From contig DWYT01000066.1 of the NCBI GenBank assembly GCA_019118545.1, positions 1-45,064 on the forward strand: 45,064 bases of DNA, read 5' to 3'. Of this stretch, positions 20,431 to 29,130 are shown piece after piece. The notes beneath the pieces were generated by a model. The model saw only the letters and a list, made by a program, of their open reading frames with translations, had not been told where the DNA came from and did not search any database. The translations under genes were made by a program, and so were the position numbers. This DNA is from Candidatus Mediterraneibacter merdavium. Its GTDB lineage: Bacteria; Bacillota; Clostridia; Lachnospirales; Lachnospiraceae. Position 1 is the stretch's first letter. Each line of letters begins with the position of its first letter.

Positions 20431-22134
20431 ATGCAGTCATCGACAGATTTAAGAAATTTACTGAACAGGATCGACCACAGAGGTTATCCTGCCTATAAAG
20501 ACACAAAGGGAATGTACCAGTTCCCGGGATATATCCTGTCCATAGACCATGTGCAGGGCGACCCCTTCGCGTCGCCGTCAAAGGTCAGTGTGCGCGTGAG
20601 CGGAAAAACGGCGGGATTCCCGCAGGAGTTATATAAGGACAGACACCAGCGCGTTGCTTTACAGGATGAACTGACAAGACAGTTCGGAAGAAGAGCGGAT
20701 CAGTTTGCCTTCAAGGCAAAGGGTTCAGGAAAAAGCGGACTGATCTCGGTGAGCCGCTGTTATCAGGAGGTTCTTGAGCGCACGGCGTGTCGTCTTGACC
20801 CGAAGAGCGGGGACATCATCCTTCGCATGGAGATCGGCTTTCCGGCGAACGGAAGAACAATCAACGCAAGAGAGTTAGAAAAGATTCTCTTTGACTTTGT
20901 GCCGGAGTGTGTGAAGGCGTCTTTATTTTACAAAAACATGGACGCAAACAGACTGCGCGCCATCGTCGATCTGGCGGAGGATCAGCAGTATATCAGAGAA
21001 CAGCTTCCGAAGCTGGGACTGTGCGCTTTCGTGGCGGACGGGAGCATCCTGCCCCGTGAGAGCGGCATCTCCCCGCGTCCCATGAAGGGCGGCGTGAAGT
21101 TCAAGTCTCCGAAAGAGCTGGAAGTGACCATAGAACTGCCCCATAAAGGCAAGATCACGGGCATGGGCATCCGCAAAGGAATCACCCTCATCGTGGGCGG
21201 CGGCTATCATGGAAAGTCCACACTCTTAAAGGCATTGGAGCTGGGCGTATATAACCATATCGCGGGTGACGGGCGCGAATATGTGATTACAGACGATACA
21301 GCCATGAAAATCCGTGCGGAGGACGGCAGGAGCATCCAGAAGACAGATATCTCCATGTTCATCAACGACCTGCCAAACGGAAAAGATACCGTGGGATTCT
21401 GCACAGAGGACGCCAGCGGAAGCACATCTCAGGCGGCCAATGTGGTGGAGAGTATTGAGGCGGGCGCATCCCTTCTCCTCATCGACGAGGATACAAGCGC
21501 GACGAACTTCATGATCCGTGACGAACTGATGCAGAGAGTTATCCACAGGGACATGGAGCCTATCACGCCGTTTATCGAACGCATCCGTGAACTGTACGAC
21601 GATTACGGCATTTCCACTGTCATTGTCGCCGGAAGTTCAGGCGCGTACTTCCACATCGCGGACAGTATCATCCAGATGGACCGCTATGTGCCGAAGGATA
21701 TCACGGAATACGCCAAGAAAGAGGCGGAGAGCTTCCCCATGATCAGCGGGCCGGAGGCGGCGGCCAAGAAGCCGGACTTTAGAAGATGTCCGAGGGCGGG
21801 ACAGGCGTTCAAAGGAAACGACCGCATCAAGATGAAGACCATGGGAAGAGAAGCCGTTATGATCAATAAAGAAACCATCGATCTGCGCTATGTGGAGCAG
21901 ATCACGGACAGCGAACAGGTGACGGCGCTCGGATACTGTATGCGCTACGCGCAGAAGCATATCCTCGACGGCAGAAAAGATCTGCGCACAGTTATAGATG
22001 AACTGGAAAAGGTGATCGAAAAAGGTACGCTTGCCGCGTTGTGCGAGAGCAGCTCCAGCGTGTCGTGCATGGCAGTGCCGAGACGGCAGGAGATATTTGC
22101 GTGTTTTAACAGGTATCGGGGACTGAAGCTTTAA
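20431..22134 (+). CDS. Predicted ABC-class ATPase (COG3044-like), stand-alone
   Basis: A 567-residue soluble protein. A long N-terminal region (about 1-230) binds no known ligand. It is followed by an ABC-like nucleotide-binding core: Walker A GGGYHGKSTLLKAL near residue 256, and a Walker B-like LLLIDEDTSATNF near 347, preceded by a SGSTSQAANVVE segment in the signature position. Members of this family are often mis-annotated as isopentenyl-diphosphate isomerase. There is no partner membrane gene, so it is not a transporter. ATG 20431 is chosen because GGAGAGG lies 10 bases upstream; the open frame extends to 20356 without a ribosome site. Single-gene transcript from the promoter at 20262. 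Cellular role unknown. Confidence 0.8.
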   Translation: MQSSTDLRNLLNRIDHRGYPAYKDTKGMYQFPGYILSIDHVQGDPFASPSKVSVRVSGKTAGFPQELYKDRHQRVALQDELTRQFGRRADQFAFKAKGSGKSGLISVSRCYQEVLERTACRLDPKSGDIILRMEIGFPANGRTINARELEKILFDFVPECVKASLFYKNMDANRLRAIVDLAEDQQYIREQLPKLGLCAFVADGSILPRESGISPRPMKGGVKFKSPKELEVTIELPHKGKITGMGIRKGITLIVGGGYHGKSTLLKALELGVYNHIAGDGREYVITDDTAMKIRAEDGRSIQKTDISMFINDLPNGKDTVGFCTEDASGSTSQAANVVESIEAGASLLLIDEDTSATNFMIRDELMQRVIHRDMEPITPFIERIRELYDDYGISTVIVAGSSGAYFHIADSIIQMDRYVPKDITEYAKKEAESFPMISGPEAAAKKPDFRRCPRAGQAFKGNDRIKMKTMGREAVMINKETIDLRYVEQITDSEQVTALGYCMRYAQKHILDGRKDLRTVIDELEKVIEKGTLAALCESSSSVSCMAVPRRQEIFACFNRYRGLKL

Positions 22135-22160
22135 GGTGTTTAGTTCATCTTTACAGGACG

Positions 22161-22299
22161 CGGCGTGGACGCAGATGTATCGATCGCGGACACGCTTTCG
22201 CTCGGGCCACAACGCAGCGGTACATAGGACCGCAGAGGACGCGGCCCAAGTACCGGCGTTGTTCTACGGTCCTTGATCAATACATCTGCGTCCGAGCCG
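22161..22299. repeat. 139-base nested palindrome (structured RNA or repeat element)
   Basis: Outer arms 22161-22191 and 22269-22299 pair over about 31 positions with few mismatches, including 14 uninterrupted base pairs (GGACGCAGATGTAT, 22167-22180, with ATACATCTGCGTCC). A second stem lies inside: ACAACGC (22209-22215) / GCGTTGT (22256-22262), then CGGTAC (22218-22223) / GTACCG (22250-22255), and finally CCGC/GCGG around a 7-base loop. There is no T-tract, so it is not a simple terminator, and no transposase is nearby. It could be a miniature inverted-repeat element, a REP-like sequence or a structured RNA. It fills much of the gene-free stretch 22135-22463. Confidence 0.75.
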
Positions 22300-22331
22300 T
22301 GCTTCCAAAAGATAGACATATAATGTGCAGT

Positions 22332-22363
22332 CCGCGCCTGCATCAATATAGATACGGGCGCGG
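22332..22363 (+). promoter_or_regulatory. GC-rich hairpin upstream of the prolyl-tRNA editing gene
   Basis: Stem CCGCGCCTG (22332-22340) / CGGGCGCGG (22355-22363), one G-T pair, 14-base AT-rich loop, no T-run. It lies about 100 bases before the next start codon and may be a 5' leader structure or a companion of the larger palindrome just upstream. Confidence 0.5.
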
Positions 22364-22463
22364 GGCGTCGAAAGGGGAACGGAGAAGGAAGTGCGGTGCG
22401 TTATACGGCCGCATAAAAGGCGGCATTAGAAAAAGGTTTGGATAGAGGAGGAGAGCGATAGTT

Positions 22464-23015
22464 ATGGAACTTATAAAAGGAAGGCCAGAGGATGTAACAG
22501 GAAGGCTGGATAAGGAGATACGGGTATATGACCTTCTGGATTCGCTGGGAGTGGCTTATGAGAGAATCGACCACGAGGCGGCGATGACCATGGAGGCGTG
22601 TGAAGAGATTGACCGCACTCTGAGCGAGGGAGTGGAGGAAGGTGTGACGATCTGCAAGAATCTTTTTCTGTGCAACCGTCAGGAGACGGACTTTTATCTT
22701 TTGCTGATCCCGGGGGACAAGCCGTTTAAGACAAAATATCTGTCCGCGCAGATCGGCAGTTCCAGACTGTCTTTTGCAAAGCCAGAATACATGGAGAAGT
22801 ATCTGGACATTACGCCGGGGTCAGTGAGCGTTATGGGTCTGATGAATGACAGTGAGAAAAAGGTGCGGCTTCTGATCGATGAAGACGTGCTGTCGAATGA
22901 ATATTTCGCCTGCCACCCGTGCATCAACACATCAAGTCTAAGGTTTTTGACAAAGGAGCTTATAGAAAAGGTGATTCCGGCGATGGAGCATGAGCCGGTG
23001 ATGGTGAAGCTGTAA
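22464..23015 (+). CDS. Prolyl-tRNA deacylase / YbaK-ProX domain protein
   Basis: A free-standing trans-editing protein that would hydrolyse mischarged Ala-tRNA(Pro) (ProXp-ala/PrdX family). About 183 residues. Family features are an N-terminal helix pair (VYDLLDSLGVAYERIDH), the KNLFL strand, the conserved lysine region LLIPGDKPFKTKYLS, and the C-terminal substrate loop FACHPCINTSSLRF. The ribosome site GAGGAGG lies at 22445-22451. It is cytoplasmic and apparently transcribed alone, ending at a hairpin terminator. The exact tRNA specificity within the YbaK/ProX superfamily cannot be settled from sequence by eye. Confidence 0.82.
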   Translation: MELIKGRPEDVTGRLDKEIRVYDLLDSLGVAYERIDHEAAMTMEACEEIDRTLSEGVEEGVTICKNLFLCNRQETDFYLLLIPGDKPFKTKYLSAQIGSSRLSFAKPEYMEKYLDITPGSVSVMGLMNDSEKKVRLLIDEDVLSNEYFACHPCINTSSLRFLTKELIEKVIPAMEHEPVMVKL

Positions 23016-23035
23016 GGCAGATATAAAAAATATAT

Positions 23036-23067
23036 GCGGCAGGTGAATAGTCCTGCCGCTATTGTTA
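23036..23067 (+). terminator. Hairpin terminator after the prolyl-tRNA editing gene
   Basis: Perfect 8-base GC stem GCGGCAGG (23036-23043) / CCTGCCGC (23052-23059) with an 8-base loop, followed by a weak T-rich stretch (TATTGTTATC). Confidence 0.7.
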
Positions 23068-23106
23068 TCAAATAGTGAAGTGCAGACTGGATAAAATAAT
23101 ATATTG

Positions 23107-23133
23107 TATTGTAACGACAAAAGCGTTACAATA
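23107..23133. promoter_or_regulatory. Operator palindrome of the toxin-antitoxin pair
   Basis: Perfect 10-base arms TATTGTAACG (23107-23116) and CGTTACAATA (23124-23133) around a 7-base spacer. It lies 21 bases before the antitoxin start and just before its ribosome site AAAGGAG. This is the expected place for autoregulation by an antitoxin or toxin-antitoxin complex. Confidence 0.8.
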
Positions 23134-23154
23134 TTGAAAAGGAGATGATTATAT

Positions 23155-23457
23155 ATGGAAAAAACCGCAACATTGAATTTAAGGGTGAATCCGAGAGTAA
23201 AGGCACGGGCGGAAGAAGTACTTTCCCGGCTGGGGATTCCTATGTCAACAGCAGTAGATATGTATTTGAACCAGATTTCCCTGACAGGGGGGATCCCTTT
23301 CAGTGTGACACTGCCTAAAGCGCCGGCTTCTGTTGATACGGATCTGATGAGTGTTCAGGAAATTCATGACAAGTTGAAGGAAGGATATGAAGATGTGGGG
23401 GAGGGAAAAGTGCAGGATGCTGCTTCTGCATTTGCCAGATTCAGAGAGGAACATTAA
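23155..23457 (+). CDS. RelB/DinJ-family antitoxin
   Basis: A 100-residue antitoxin with an N-terminal ribbon-helix-helix DNA-binding domain (ATLNLRVNPRVKARAEEVL, then GIPMSTAVDMYLNQI and GGIPFSV, all classic for RelB/DinJ) and a charged C-terminal tail that would wrap the toxin. It neutralises the toxin encoded immediately downstream and probably represses its own promoter by binding the palindrome at 23107-23133. Its stop codon is directly followed by the toxin ATG, giving tight coupling. Confidence 0.92.
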   Translation: MEKTATLNLRVNPRVKARAEEVLSRLGIPMSTAVDMYLNQISLTGGIPFSVTLPKAPASVDTDLMSVQEIHDKLKEGYEDVGEGKVQDAASAFARFREEH

Positions 23458-23775
23458 ATGAAGCGATATACAGTACAGATTACGGACAAAGCGTTGAAAG
23501 ACATGGAAGAAATCTATACCTATATTGCTGAGCAGCTTCAGTCACCCGAAAATGCAATGAACCAATATAACCGTATTGCAAAAGGAATCGAAGGATTAGA
23601 TATCTTCCCGGAGCGTGTACGTGTGATGGAATCAGAACCAGAACACAGCATGGGCCTGAGGCAATTTCCAATAGATAATTTTTCTGCATTTTATATAATT
23701 GAAGGTGGTTGTGTGATCGTGACGAGAGTGCTTTACAGTGCATCAGATATCAGCAGAAGATTACTGGAGATATAA
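23458..23775 (+). CDS. RelE/ParE-superfamily toxin
   Basis: A 105-residue toxin of the RelE/ParE fold: N-terminal beta strand, two helices (DMEEIYTYIAEQLQSPENAM is typical) and a C-terminal beta sheet (VIVTRVLYSASD). RelE-like members cleave mRNA in the ribosome, ParE-like members poison gyrase; the sequence alone does not decide. The start follows the antitoxin stop with no gap. It ends 14 bases before sbcD, with an AAGGAG for sbcD overlapping the gap, so sbcDC may be partly read from the toxin-antitoxin promoter. Confidence 0.9.
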   Translation: MKRYTVQITDKALKDMEEIYTYIAEQLQSPENAMNQYNRIAKGIEGLDIFPERVRVMESEPEHSMGLRQFPIDNFSAFYIIEGGCVIVTRVLYSASDISRRLLEI

Positions 23776-23789
23776 TAAGGAGACATACC

Positions 23790-24986
23790 ATGAAATTTTT
23801 CCACTTATCAGACCTCCACATCGGAAAACAACTCCACCATTACAACCTTCGCGGGGATCAGGAGCACATCCTCTCAGAGGTTATTTCCTATGCGGAGGAT
23901 ATACACCCTGACGCGATCCTCATTGCCGGGGACATTTACGATAAATCAGTTCCTTCGGGCGAGGCGGTCAGCCTGTTCGATGATTTCCTGACCCGGCTTT
24001 CAAATATACGCCCGGCGATCCCAGTTCTTATCATCGCGGGAAACCACGACTCCGCGCAGCGGCTTGATTACGCCAGCCGTCTTCTCGGCAGTCATCACAT
24101 CCACATCTCGGGGAAGGCGCCGGAGACGGAAGGGGAGCATCTGAAAAAGGTCGCGCTGACAGACGAATATGGAGAGGTTTATTTTTACCTGCTCCCGTTT
24201 TTAAAGCCGGGATATGTGCGGGGACTGCACGGCGGGGAACTGCCGGAGAGTTACACGGACGCGGTGAAAATGGTGCTGGAGAGAGAAGGCATTGATTTTT
24301 CTAGGAGGAATGTGCTTGTGTCCCATCAGTTCTACACCGGAAACGGGGAGCTGCCCGAGACTTGTGATTCTGAGCTTCTGAGTGTGGGCGGTATTGACAA
24401 TGTGGATATTTCAGCAGTGAAAGATTTTGATTATGTGGCGCTGGGGCATCTGCACGGCGCGCAGAGAGTGGGCATGGATCATATCCGCTACTGCGGGACG
24501 CTCCTGAAATATTCGGTCAGCGAGGCAGGGCAGGAGAAGTCCCTCCATGTAGTCGAGCTTGGCGCGAAGGGCGAGCCTGTGCATATTGAGAAGCTTCCGC
24601 TCCATCCGCTGAGAGATGTGCGGAAACTAAGGGGAAATCTTGCGGATATCATCGCACAGGCATCAGGAAGCCGACAGGCAGATGTCTCACAGCAGACAGA
24701 CGTGCCGAGGCAGAATGACTATGTGAGCGTTACCCTGACGGATGAGGTCGATCCGTACAAACCAAAAGAACAGCTTGAAAAAGTGTACAGCCACATTCTT
24801 GAGGTGCGCACTGACAACGAGCGGACGAGGAAGAAGCTGGAATTTTCCGAGGCGGATATCCGTATCGAGAACCCGCTGTCTGTGTTCGGTGAGTTCTACC
24901 GTGAGATGCAGGGGAGGGAAATGACGGAGGAGGAACAGGATATTCTTGGCAGGGTATTCGACACAGTAAGGGGGGACGAGCCATGA
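23790..24986 (+). CDS. sbcD: Nuclease SbcCD subunit D
   Basis: Mre11-type metallophosphoesterase that, with SbcC, opens and trims DNA hairpins and protein-blocked ends. About 398 residues. Metal-binding motifs are in order: SDLHIGK (Asp8, His10), AGDIYD, AGNHDS, VSHQFY and GHLHG. ATG 23790 is chosen because MKFFHLSDLH is the family start and AAGGAG lies at 23777-23782. It overlaps sbcC by 4 bases (ATGA). Its location behind a toxin-antitoxin pair and near a very long palindrome (22161-22299), the type of structure SbcCD attacks, is notable but may be chance. Confidence 0.95.
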   Translation: MKFFHLSDLHIGKQLHHYNLRGDQEHILSEVISYAEDIHPDAILIAGDIYDKSVPSGEAVSLFDDFLTRLSNIRPAIPVLIIAGNHDSAQRLDYASRLLGSHHIHISGKAPETEGEHLKKVALTDEYGEVYFYLLPFLKPGYVRGLHGGELPESYTDAVKMVLEREGIDFSRRNVLVSHQFYTGNGELPETCDSELLSVGGIDNVDISAVKDFDYVALGHLHGAQRVGMDHIRYCGTLLKYSVSEAGQEKSLHVVELGAKGEPVHIEKLPLHPLRDVRKLRGNLADIIAQASGSRQADVSQQTDVPRQNDYVSVTLTDEVDPYKPKEQLEKVYSHILEVRTDNERTRKKLEFSEADIRIENPLSVFGEFYREMQGREMTEEEQDILGRVFDTVRGDEP

Positions 24987-27646
24987 GACCAGTAAAGCTT
25001 ACCATGTCTGCCTTTGGATCTTACTCCGGGGTGGAAGTGATTGATTTTACGGAAATGCAGGGCGGACTTTTCCTTATTACCGGGGATACGGGAGCCGGGA
25101 AGACGACCATCTTCGATGCTGTCACCTACGCCCTTTATGACAGAACCAGCGGCGGCAGGCGCGACGGAAATATGATGCGCAGCCAGTACGCGGCGGAGGA
25201 TACGGATACTTATGTGGAATATACATTTTCCTACCGAGGCGGAGTGTATACAGTGCGCAGGAATCCGGAGTATATGCGCGTGGGAAAACGTAAGAACGCG
25301 GACGGAACGCTGCGCCTTGTAAAAGAGACGGCAAAGGTGAGCCTGCTTCTTCCCGACGGCAAGGAATATCAGGGAAAGAAACGGGACACAGACCAGAAGA
25401 TCGAGGAGATCATCGGACTGGACGCGGGGCAGTTTACACAGATTGCAATGATCGCGCAGGGGGATTTCCTAAAACTGCTTCACGCAGAATCCAGAGAACG
25501 CAAAAAGATTTTTTCAAGGATTTTCCAGACGCAGATTTATTGGCGGATGCAGGAAGAGCTAAAAGAACAGGGTAAACAGTTGTATATCCGCCTGAAAGAG
25601 AACGAGACAGACATCCACCGGGAGATGTCGAGAGTGGATGTTGGCATCACGCGGCGACCGGAGGGGACGATCCAGAATATCGAAGAGCGCTGGCAGGAGC
25701 TTAACAGCATTTCTATGCCGCCTGCGGAAGAGGTTTCTGCAATTTTAAAGGATATACTGGATGAGGGAAAGCAATGCGCCAAGTCGCTCGAAAAAGAAGA
25801 AAAAGCACTCCGCAAAGAAGCGGAGGAACTGCGTATAAGTATTGAGAAAAAGCAGGAGACAAACCGCATTTTCGACCTTCTGGAGCAATCGCAGACGCGT
25901 CTTTCGCAGCTTGAAGCCGGGCGCGGCGAAAAGGAGGAACTGAAGCAGCAGGCGCTTATGGGAGAGCGGGCGGAACGTGCCCGCAGTCTGGAAATACAGG
26001 CGATCCGCACGAAGAAGGAGCTGGAAAAGACAACAGAAGATATGCGGCAGCTTCTGGCATGGAAAAAGGCACATGAGACGGATGAGGAAAAGCTAAGAGA
26101 AAAGGTATGCGCGTTGGAGAAAGATTTGGCGCGGGTTGAGCCGGATATGCAGGAGGAGATCGTCCGTCTGAGAGAATTTTTGCCCCGCTTTGTGAATATG
26201 CGCAAGCTGAGAAAGGAAAATGCGGAAAGGGCGGAAGAACTGTCCCGCTGTATGAAAGCGTGTCAGACGGCCTCGCAGAAGTACGAGCAGACTTATGAGA
26301 TGTTTTTCAGGGAGCAGGCGGGGATCATGGCAAAAGGACTGGAAGAAGGGAGGCCCTGCCCGGTGTGCGGGTCTGTCCATCATCCAGTGAAAGCGTCCCT
26401 GCCGGGAAACGCGCCGGATCAGGAAGCGGTAGAGCAGGCGAAAACGCGCCGGGATGATGCGGAGAAGGAACGCTCTTGGGCACAGGAAAACTACCAGCGC
26501 GTCCGCGCGGCTTTAGAAGCAGAGCAAGCCGCGTTGAGAGAAGTGCTGCCGGAATTTGATGAGGACAGCGAAATGGTGGTGAAAACCCGGCTGAAAGCGG
26601 CGGAAGAGGAGCTAAAGAGTAAGAAGGACGTTCTTGCAAGCGCACAGCGCGAGTATCAGAAAAGTGCAGAGGAGAACCGCCGCAGGAGCGGGCAGCTTGA
26701 AAGCCTCGCCGCGCAGAAGGACAATCTGGAAAAGCGTTTTTCCGAGGAGCAGGAGGATTTCAGGGAGGAGATCAGAAAACAGCAGTTTGCCGGGCAGGAC
26801 GAATACCGCGAGGCAAAGCGCTGGATCGAAGGCTGGCAGGACAAAGCCGTTCAGGTCAAGGAGTATGAGGACGCAGTCCTGAAAGCACACGCTCAGACAG
26901 AGACGTTGAAGGAACAGACCAAAGGGAAGAAGCGTGAGAATGTAGACGGGGACAAGGAGCATCAGAAAGAGCTTGCACGGCAGGCAAAGGAGAAGGAGAA
27001 GGCTCGTCTGGATATCCACGGGAAAAATGTGGGAAATCAGGCTGCTTATGACGCGCTTTTGAAATGCTTCGGCTCGCAGGAGGAACTTCGGAAACAGTAT
27101 GAGGTGGTCGGCAACTTAAGCCGTACTGCCAACGGAAGCTTAAGCGGCAGTGTGAAGCTGGACTTTGAGACCTACGTGCAGAGAAAATATTTCCGTCAGA
27201 TTATACAGGCGGCCAACCGCAGACTGGCGCGGATGACGTCTAATGAATTCATCCTGCAGTGCCGGGAGATCAGGGATCTGAGCAGTCAGGGACAGGCGGG
27301 TCTTGATCTGGACGTGTATGACATGGTTACAGATTCCGTGCGCGATGTGAAATCCTTATCCGGCGGCGAATCCTTCATGGCGGCTCTGTCCATGGCTCTT
27401 GGACTGGCGGATATCGTACAGAATACAGCGGGGGCGGTAAGCCTTGAGACGATGTTCGTAGACGAGGGTTTTGGCTCGCTTGACGATGCTTCGAGGGAGC
27501 GGGCGATACAGATCCTAAAGGAGCTGGCGGGAGAGAAAGGACTGGTGGGAATTATTTCCCATGTAAATGAGCTGAAAGAGCAGATCGACTGGAAACTGAA
27601 CGTGAGAAAGAGCGGGCAAGGAAGCCATGCAGAGTGGGTGTGTTGA
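24983..27646 (+). CDS. sbcC: Nuclease SbcCD subunit C
   Basis: Rad50-type SMC ATPase partner of SbcD, 887 residues. N-terminal Walker A is GDTGAGKTT (about 33-41). Long coiled coils flank a zinc hook, CPVC, with Cys459 and Cys462. The C-terminal lobe has the ABC signature SLSGGESF (about 790) and Walker B MFVDEGFGSLDD (about 824-835). It overlaps sbcD by ATGA and shares its operon. It ends 39 bases before a strong bidirectional terminator. Shorter than E. coli SbcC (just over 1000 residues), as usual in clostridia. Confidence 0.95.
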   Translation: MRPVKLTMSAFGSYSGVEVIDFTEMQGGLFLITGDTGAGKTTIFDAVTYALYDRTSGGRRDGNMMRSQYAAEDTDTYVEYTFSYRGGVYTVRRNPEYMRVGKRKNADGTLRLVKETAKVSLLLPDGKEYQGKKRDTDQKIEEIIGLDAGQFTQIAMIAQGDFLKLLHAESRERKKIFSRIFQTQIYWRMQEELKEQGKQLYIRLKENETDIHREMSRVDVGITRRPEGTIQNIEERWQELNSISMPPAEEVSAILKDILDEGKQCAKSLEKEEKALRKEAEELRISIEKKQETNRIFDLLEQSQTRLSQLEAGRGEKEELKQQALMGERAERARSLEIQAIRTKKELEKTTEDMRQLLAWKKAHETDEEKLREKVCALEKDLARVEPDMQEEIVRLREFLPRFVNMRKLRKENAERAEELSRCMKACQTASQKYEQTYEMFFREQAGIMAKGLEEGRPCPVCGSVHHPVKASLPGNAPDQEAVEQAKTRRDDAEKERSWAQENYQRVRAALEAEQAALREVLPEFDEDSEMVVKTRLKAAEEELKSKKDVLASAQREYQKSAEENRRRSGQLESLAAQKDNLEKRFSEEQEDFREEIRKQQFAGQDEYREAKRWIEGWQDKAVQVKEYEDAVLKAHAQTETLKEQTKGKKRENVDGDKEHQKELARQAKEKEKARLDIHGKNVGNQAAYDALLKCFGSQEELRKQYEVVGNLSRTANGSLSGSVKLDFETYVQRKYFRQIIQAANRRLARMTSNEFILQCREIRDLSSQGQAGLDLDVYDMVTDSVRDVKSLSGGESFMAALSMALGLADIVQNTAGAVSLETMFVDEGFGSLDDASRERAIQILKELAGEKGLVGIISHVNELKEQIDWKLNVRKSGQGSHAEWVC

Positions 27647-27685
27647 CAAGGAGCGGTATAACCGGAAACAAGCTGATAATATAAG

Positions 27686-27727
27686 AATAAAATGAGGGGT
27701 TCCGAAAATGGAATCCCTCATTTTATT
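27686..27727. terminator. Bidirectional terminator between sbcC and the amylase gene
   Basis: An 18-base stem (27686-27703 with 27710-27727, one G-T pair) with A-rich left and T-rich right flanks and a 6-base loop, so it can end transcription from either side. It serves the converging sbcC and GH13 genes. Confidence 0.92.
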
Positions 27728-27751
27728 CCCATACCACGTTTCTATCTTATT

Positions 27752-29074
27752 CTATACCATTTTTAAATACTGTACGCTGTACGCCGGCATGACGAGCTGT
27801 CCTTGGAGAGCGATAGTATTTTCTTCGCTGTCAGCTTCAAGCACGGGGCAGAAATCACCATGCAGTTCATGGTTGTTTGCCGTGTACTCCGAATCCGATG
27901 CGTTGATTGCCACGAGCATACGTTCCTTCTCAGTTTTGCGCTCAAAGACAAGCTGATGATTTGTAAGGACGACATTCTTATAAGAACCATTGCACAGCGC
28001 GTCGCTCTTATGCCGGGCGGTGATCAGCTTTCGGATAAAGTCTGTCAGATCATTGGGTTTTGGTTCTTCGAAGCACGGCCTTAACGCATAGTCATTATCC
28101 GGGGCCTTCGCGCCTTCCTCTCCCCATTCGCTTCCGTAGTAGAGACAGGGAATACCCGGCATACCAAAGAGCAGGCCATATGCAAGAGGGATGTGCTCCT
28201 TGTTTGTCAGGATCGTGGCCAGCCTCGACACATCGTGATTGTCCACGAAGGACATCAGGTGCTTGCCGCGGTAAATGCACCACTGCTCGGAACCGTACTG
28301 GCGGTTCAGTGAGTGTGCGATCTCAAACATGTTCATGCTGTTGAAGCTGGAATAAATACCCTTGTAGCACTCGTAATTCGTACAGCTATGGAGCATCTCA
28401 TCGTTGACGATCAGGTTATAATCTCCGAAGAGCACCTCTCCGATGAGGGCAAAGCCGGGTTTGAGTTCCTCGCAGTAAGCGCGGAGCCTTCGCATGAAAT
28501 TGTGATCCAGACAGTACGCCACATCCAGTCTCAGTCCGTCGATTTCAAACTCCTCGATCCACATTTTCACACAGCTTAACAGATAGTCAACGACCGCCGG
28601 GTTCTGGAGATTCAATTTCACCAGTTCATAATGGCCTTCCCATCCCTCGTACCAGAAGCCGTCGTTATATCCGCTGTTTCCGTCAAAGCTGATGTGGAAC
28701 CAGTCCTTGTACTGGGAATCCCATTTTTTCTCCTGTACGTCCTTAAAAGCCCAAAAACCCCGGCCTACATGGTTGAAAACGCCGTCCAGCATGATTTTCA
28801 CATTGTGCTCGTGGAGTTTTTGGCAGACAGCCTTGAAGTCCTCGTTCGTTCCAAGGCGGCAGTCGATTTTCAGGAAATCTCTTGTGTCATACCCGTGGTT
28901 GTCGGATTCAAAGATTGGATTTAAAAGGATAGAACCAATTTTAAGATCTTCCAGATATTCCGCCCATTCGGCAATCTTTAAGATGCGGTGTCCCGTCACG
29001 CCGTCATTGTGGACGGGCGCCCCGCAGAAGCCGATGGGGTATATCTGGTAAAAAGTTTCATTGTAAGCCCACAT
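27752..29074 (-). CDS. Alpha-amylase family protein, glycoside hydrolase family 13
   Basis: Alpha-glucan-acting enzyme of 440 residues. The four GH13 regions are visible: DGVFNH (97-102), GLRLDVA with nucleophile Asp184, IGEVLFGD with acid/base Glu213, and FVDNHD with Asp281. No signal peptide, so it is cytoplasmic and likely acts on imported maltodextrins or glycogen products. It lacks the N-terminal domain of neopullulanases and the long C-domain of secreted amylases. It is a monocistronic leftward gene with a GAAGGGA ribosome site. Substrate preference (amylase, cyclomaltodextrinase, trehalose-type) cannot be told by eye. Confidence 0.93.
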   Translation of the reverse strand: MWAYNETFYQIYPIGFCGAPVHNDGVTGHRILKIAEWAEYLEDLKIGSILLNPIFESDNHGYDTRDFLKIDCRLGTNEDFKAVCQKLHEHNVKIMLDGVFNHVGRGFWAFKDVQEKKWDSQYKDWFHISFDGNSGYNDGFWYEGWEGHYELVKLNLQNPAVVDYLLSCVKMWIEEFEIDGLRLDVAYCLDHNFMRRLRAYCEELKPGFALIGEVLFGDYNLIVNDEMLHSCTNYECYKGIYSSFNSMNMFEIAHSLNRQYGSEQWCIYRGKHLMSFVDNHDVSRLATILTNKEHIPLAYGLLFGMPGIPCLYYGSEWGEEGAKAPDNDYALRPCFEEPKPNDLTDFIRKLITARHKSDALCNGSYKNVVLTNHQLVFERKTEKERMLVAINASDSEYTANNHELHGDFCPVLEADSEENTIALQGQLVMPAYSVQYLKMV

Positions 29075-29130
29075 AGTTTAAGTCCCTTCTTTTCACACTT
29101 TATTTTTTTGAGCGCCTCTCACAGCGGAGA

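Noticed and set aside
22161-22299. Terminator for the ABC-class ATPase gene
   Set aside because: The stems are far too long and nested, and no T-run follows either arm.
22140-22346. A 68-codon minus-strand frame in the gap after the ABC-class ATPase
   Set aside because: It coincides with the nested palindrome and has no ribosome site; the open frame follows from the repeat.
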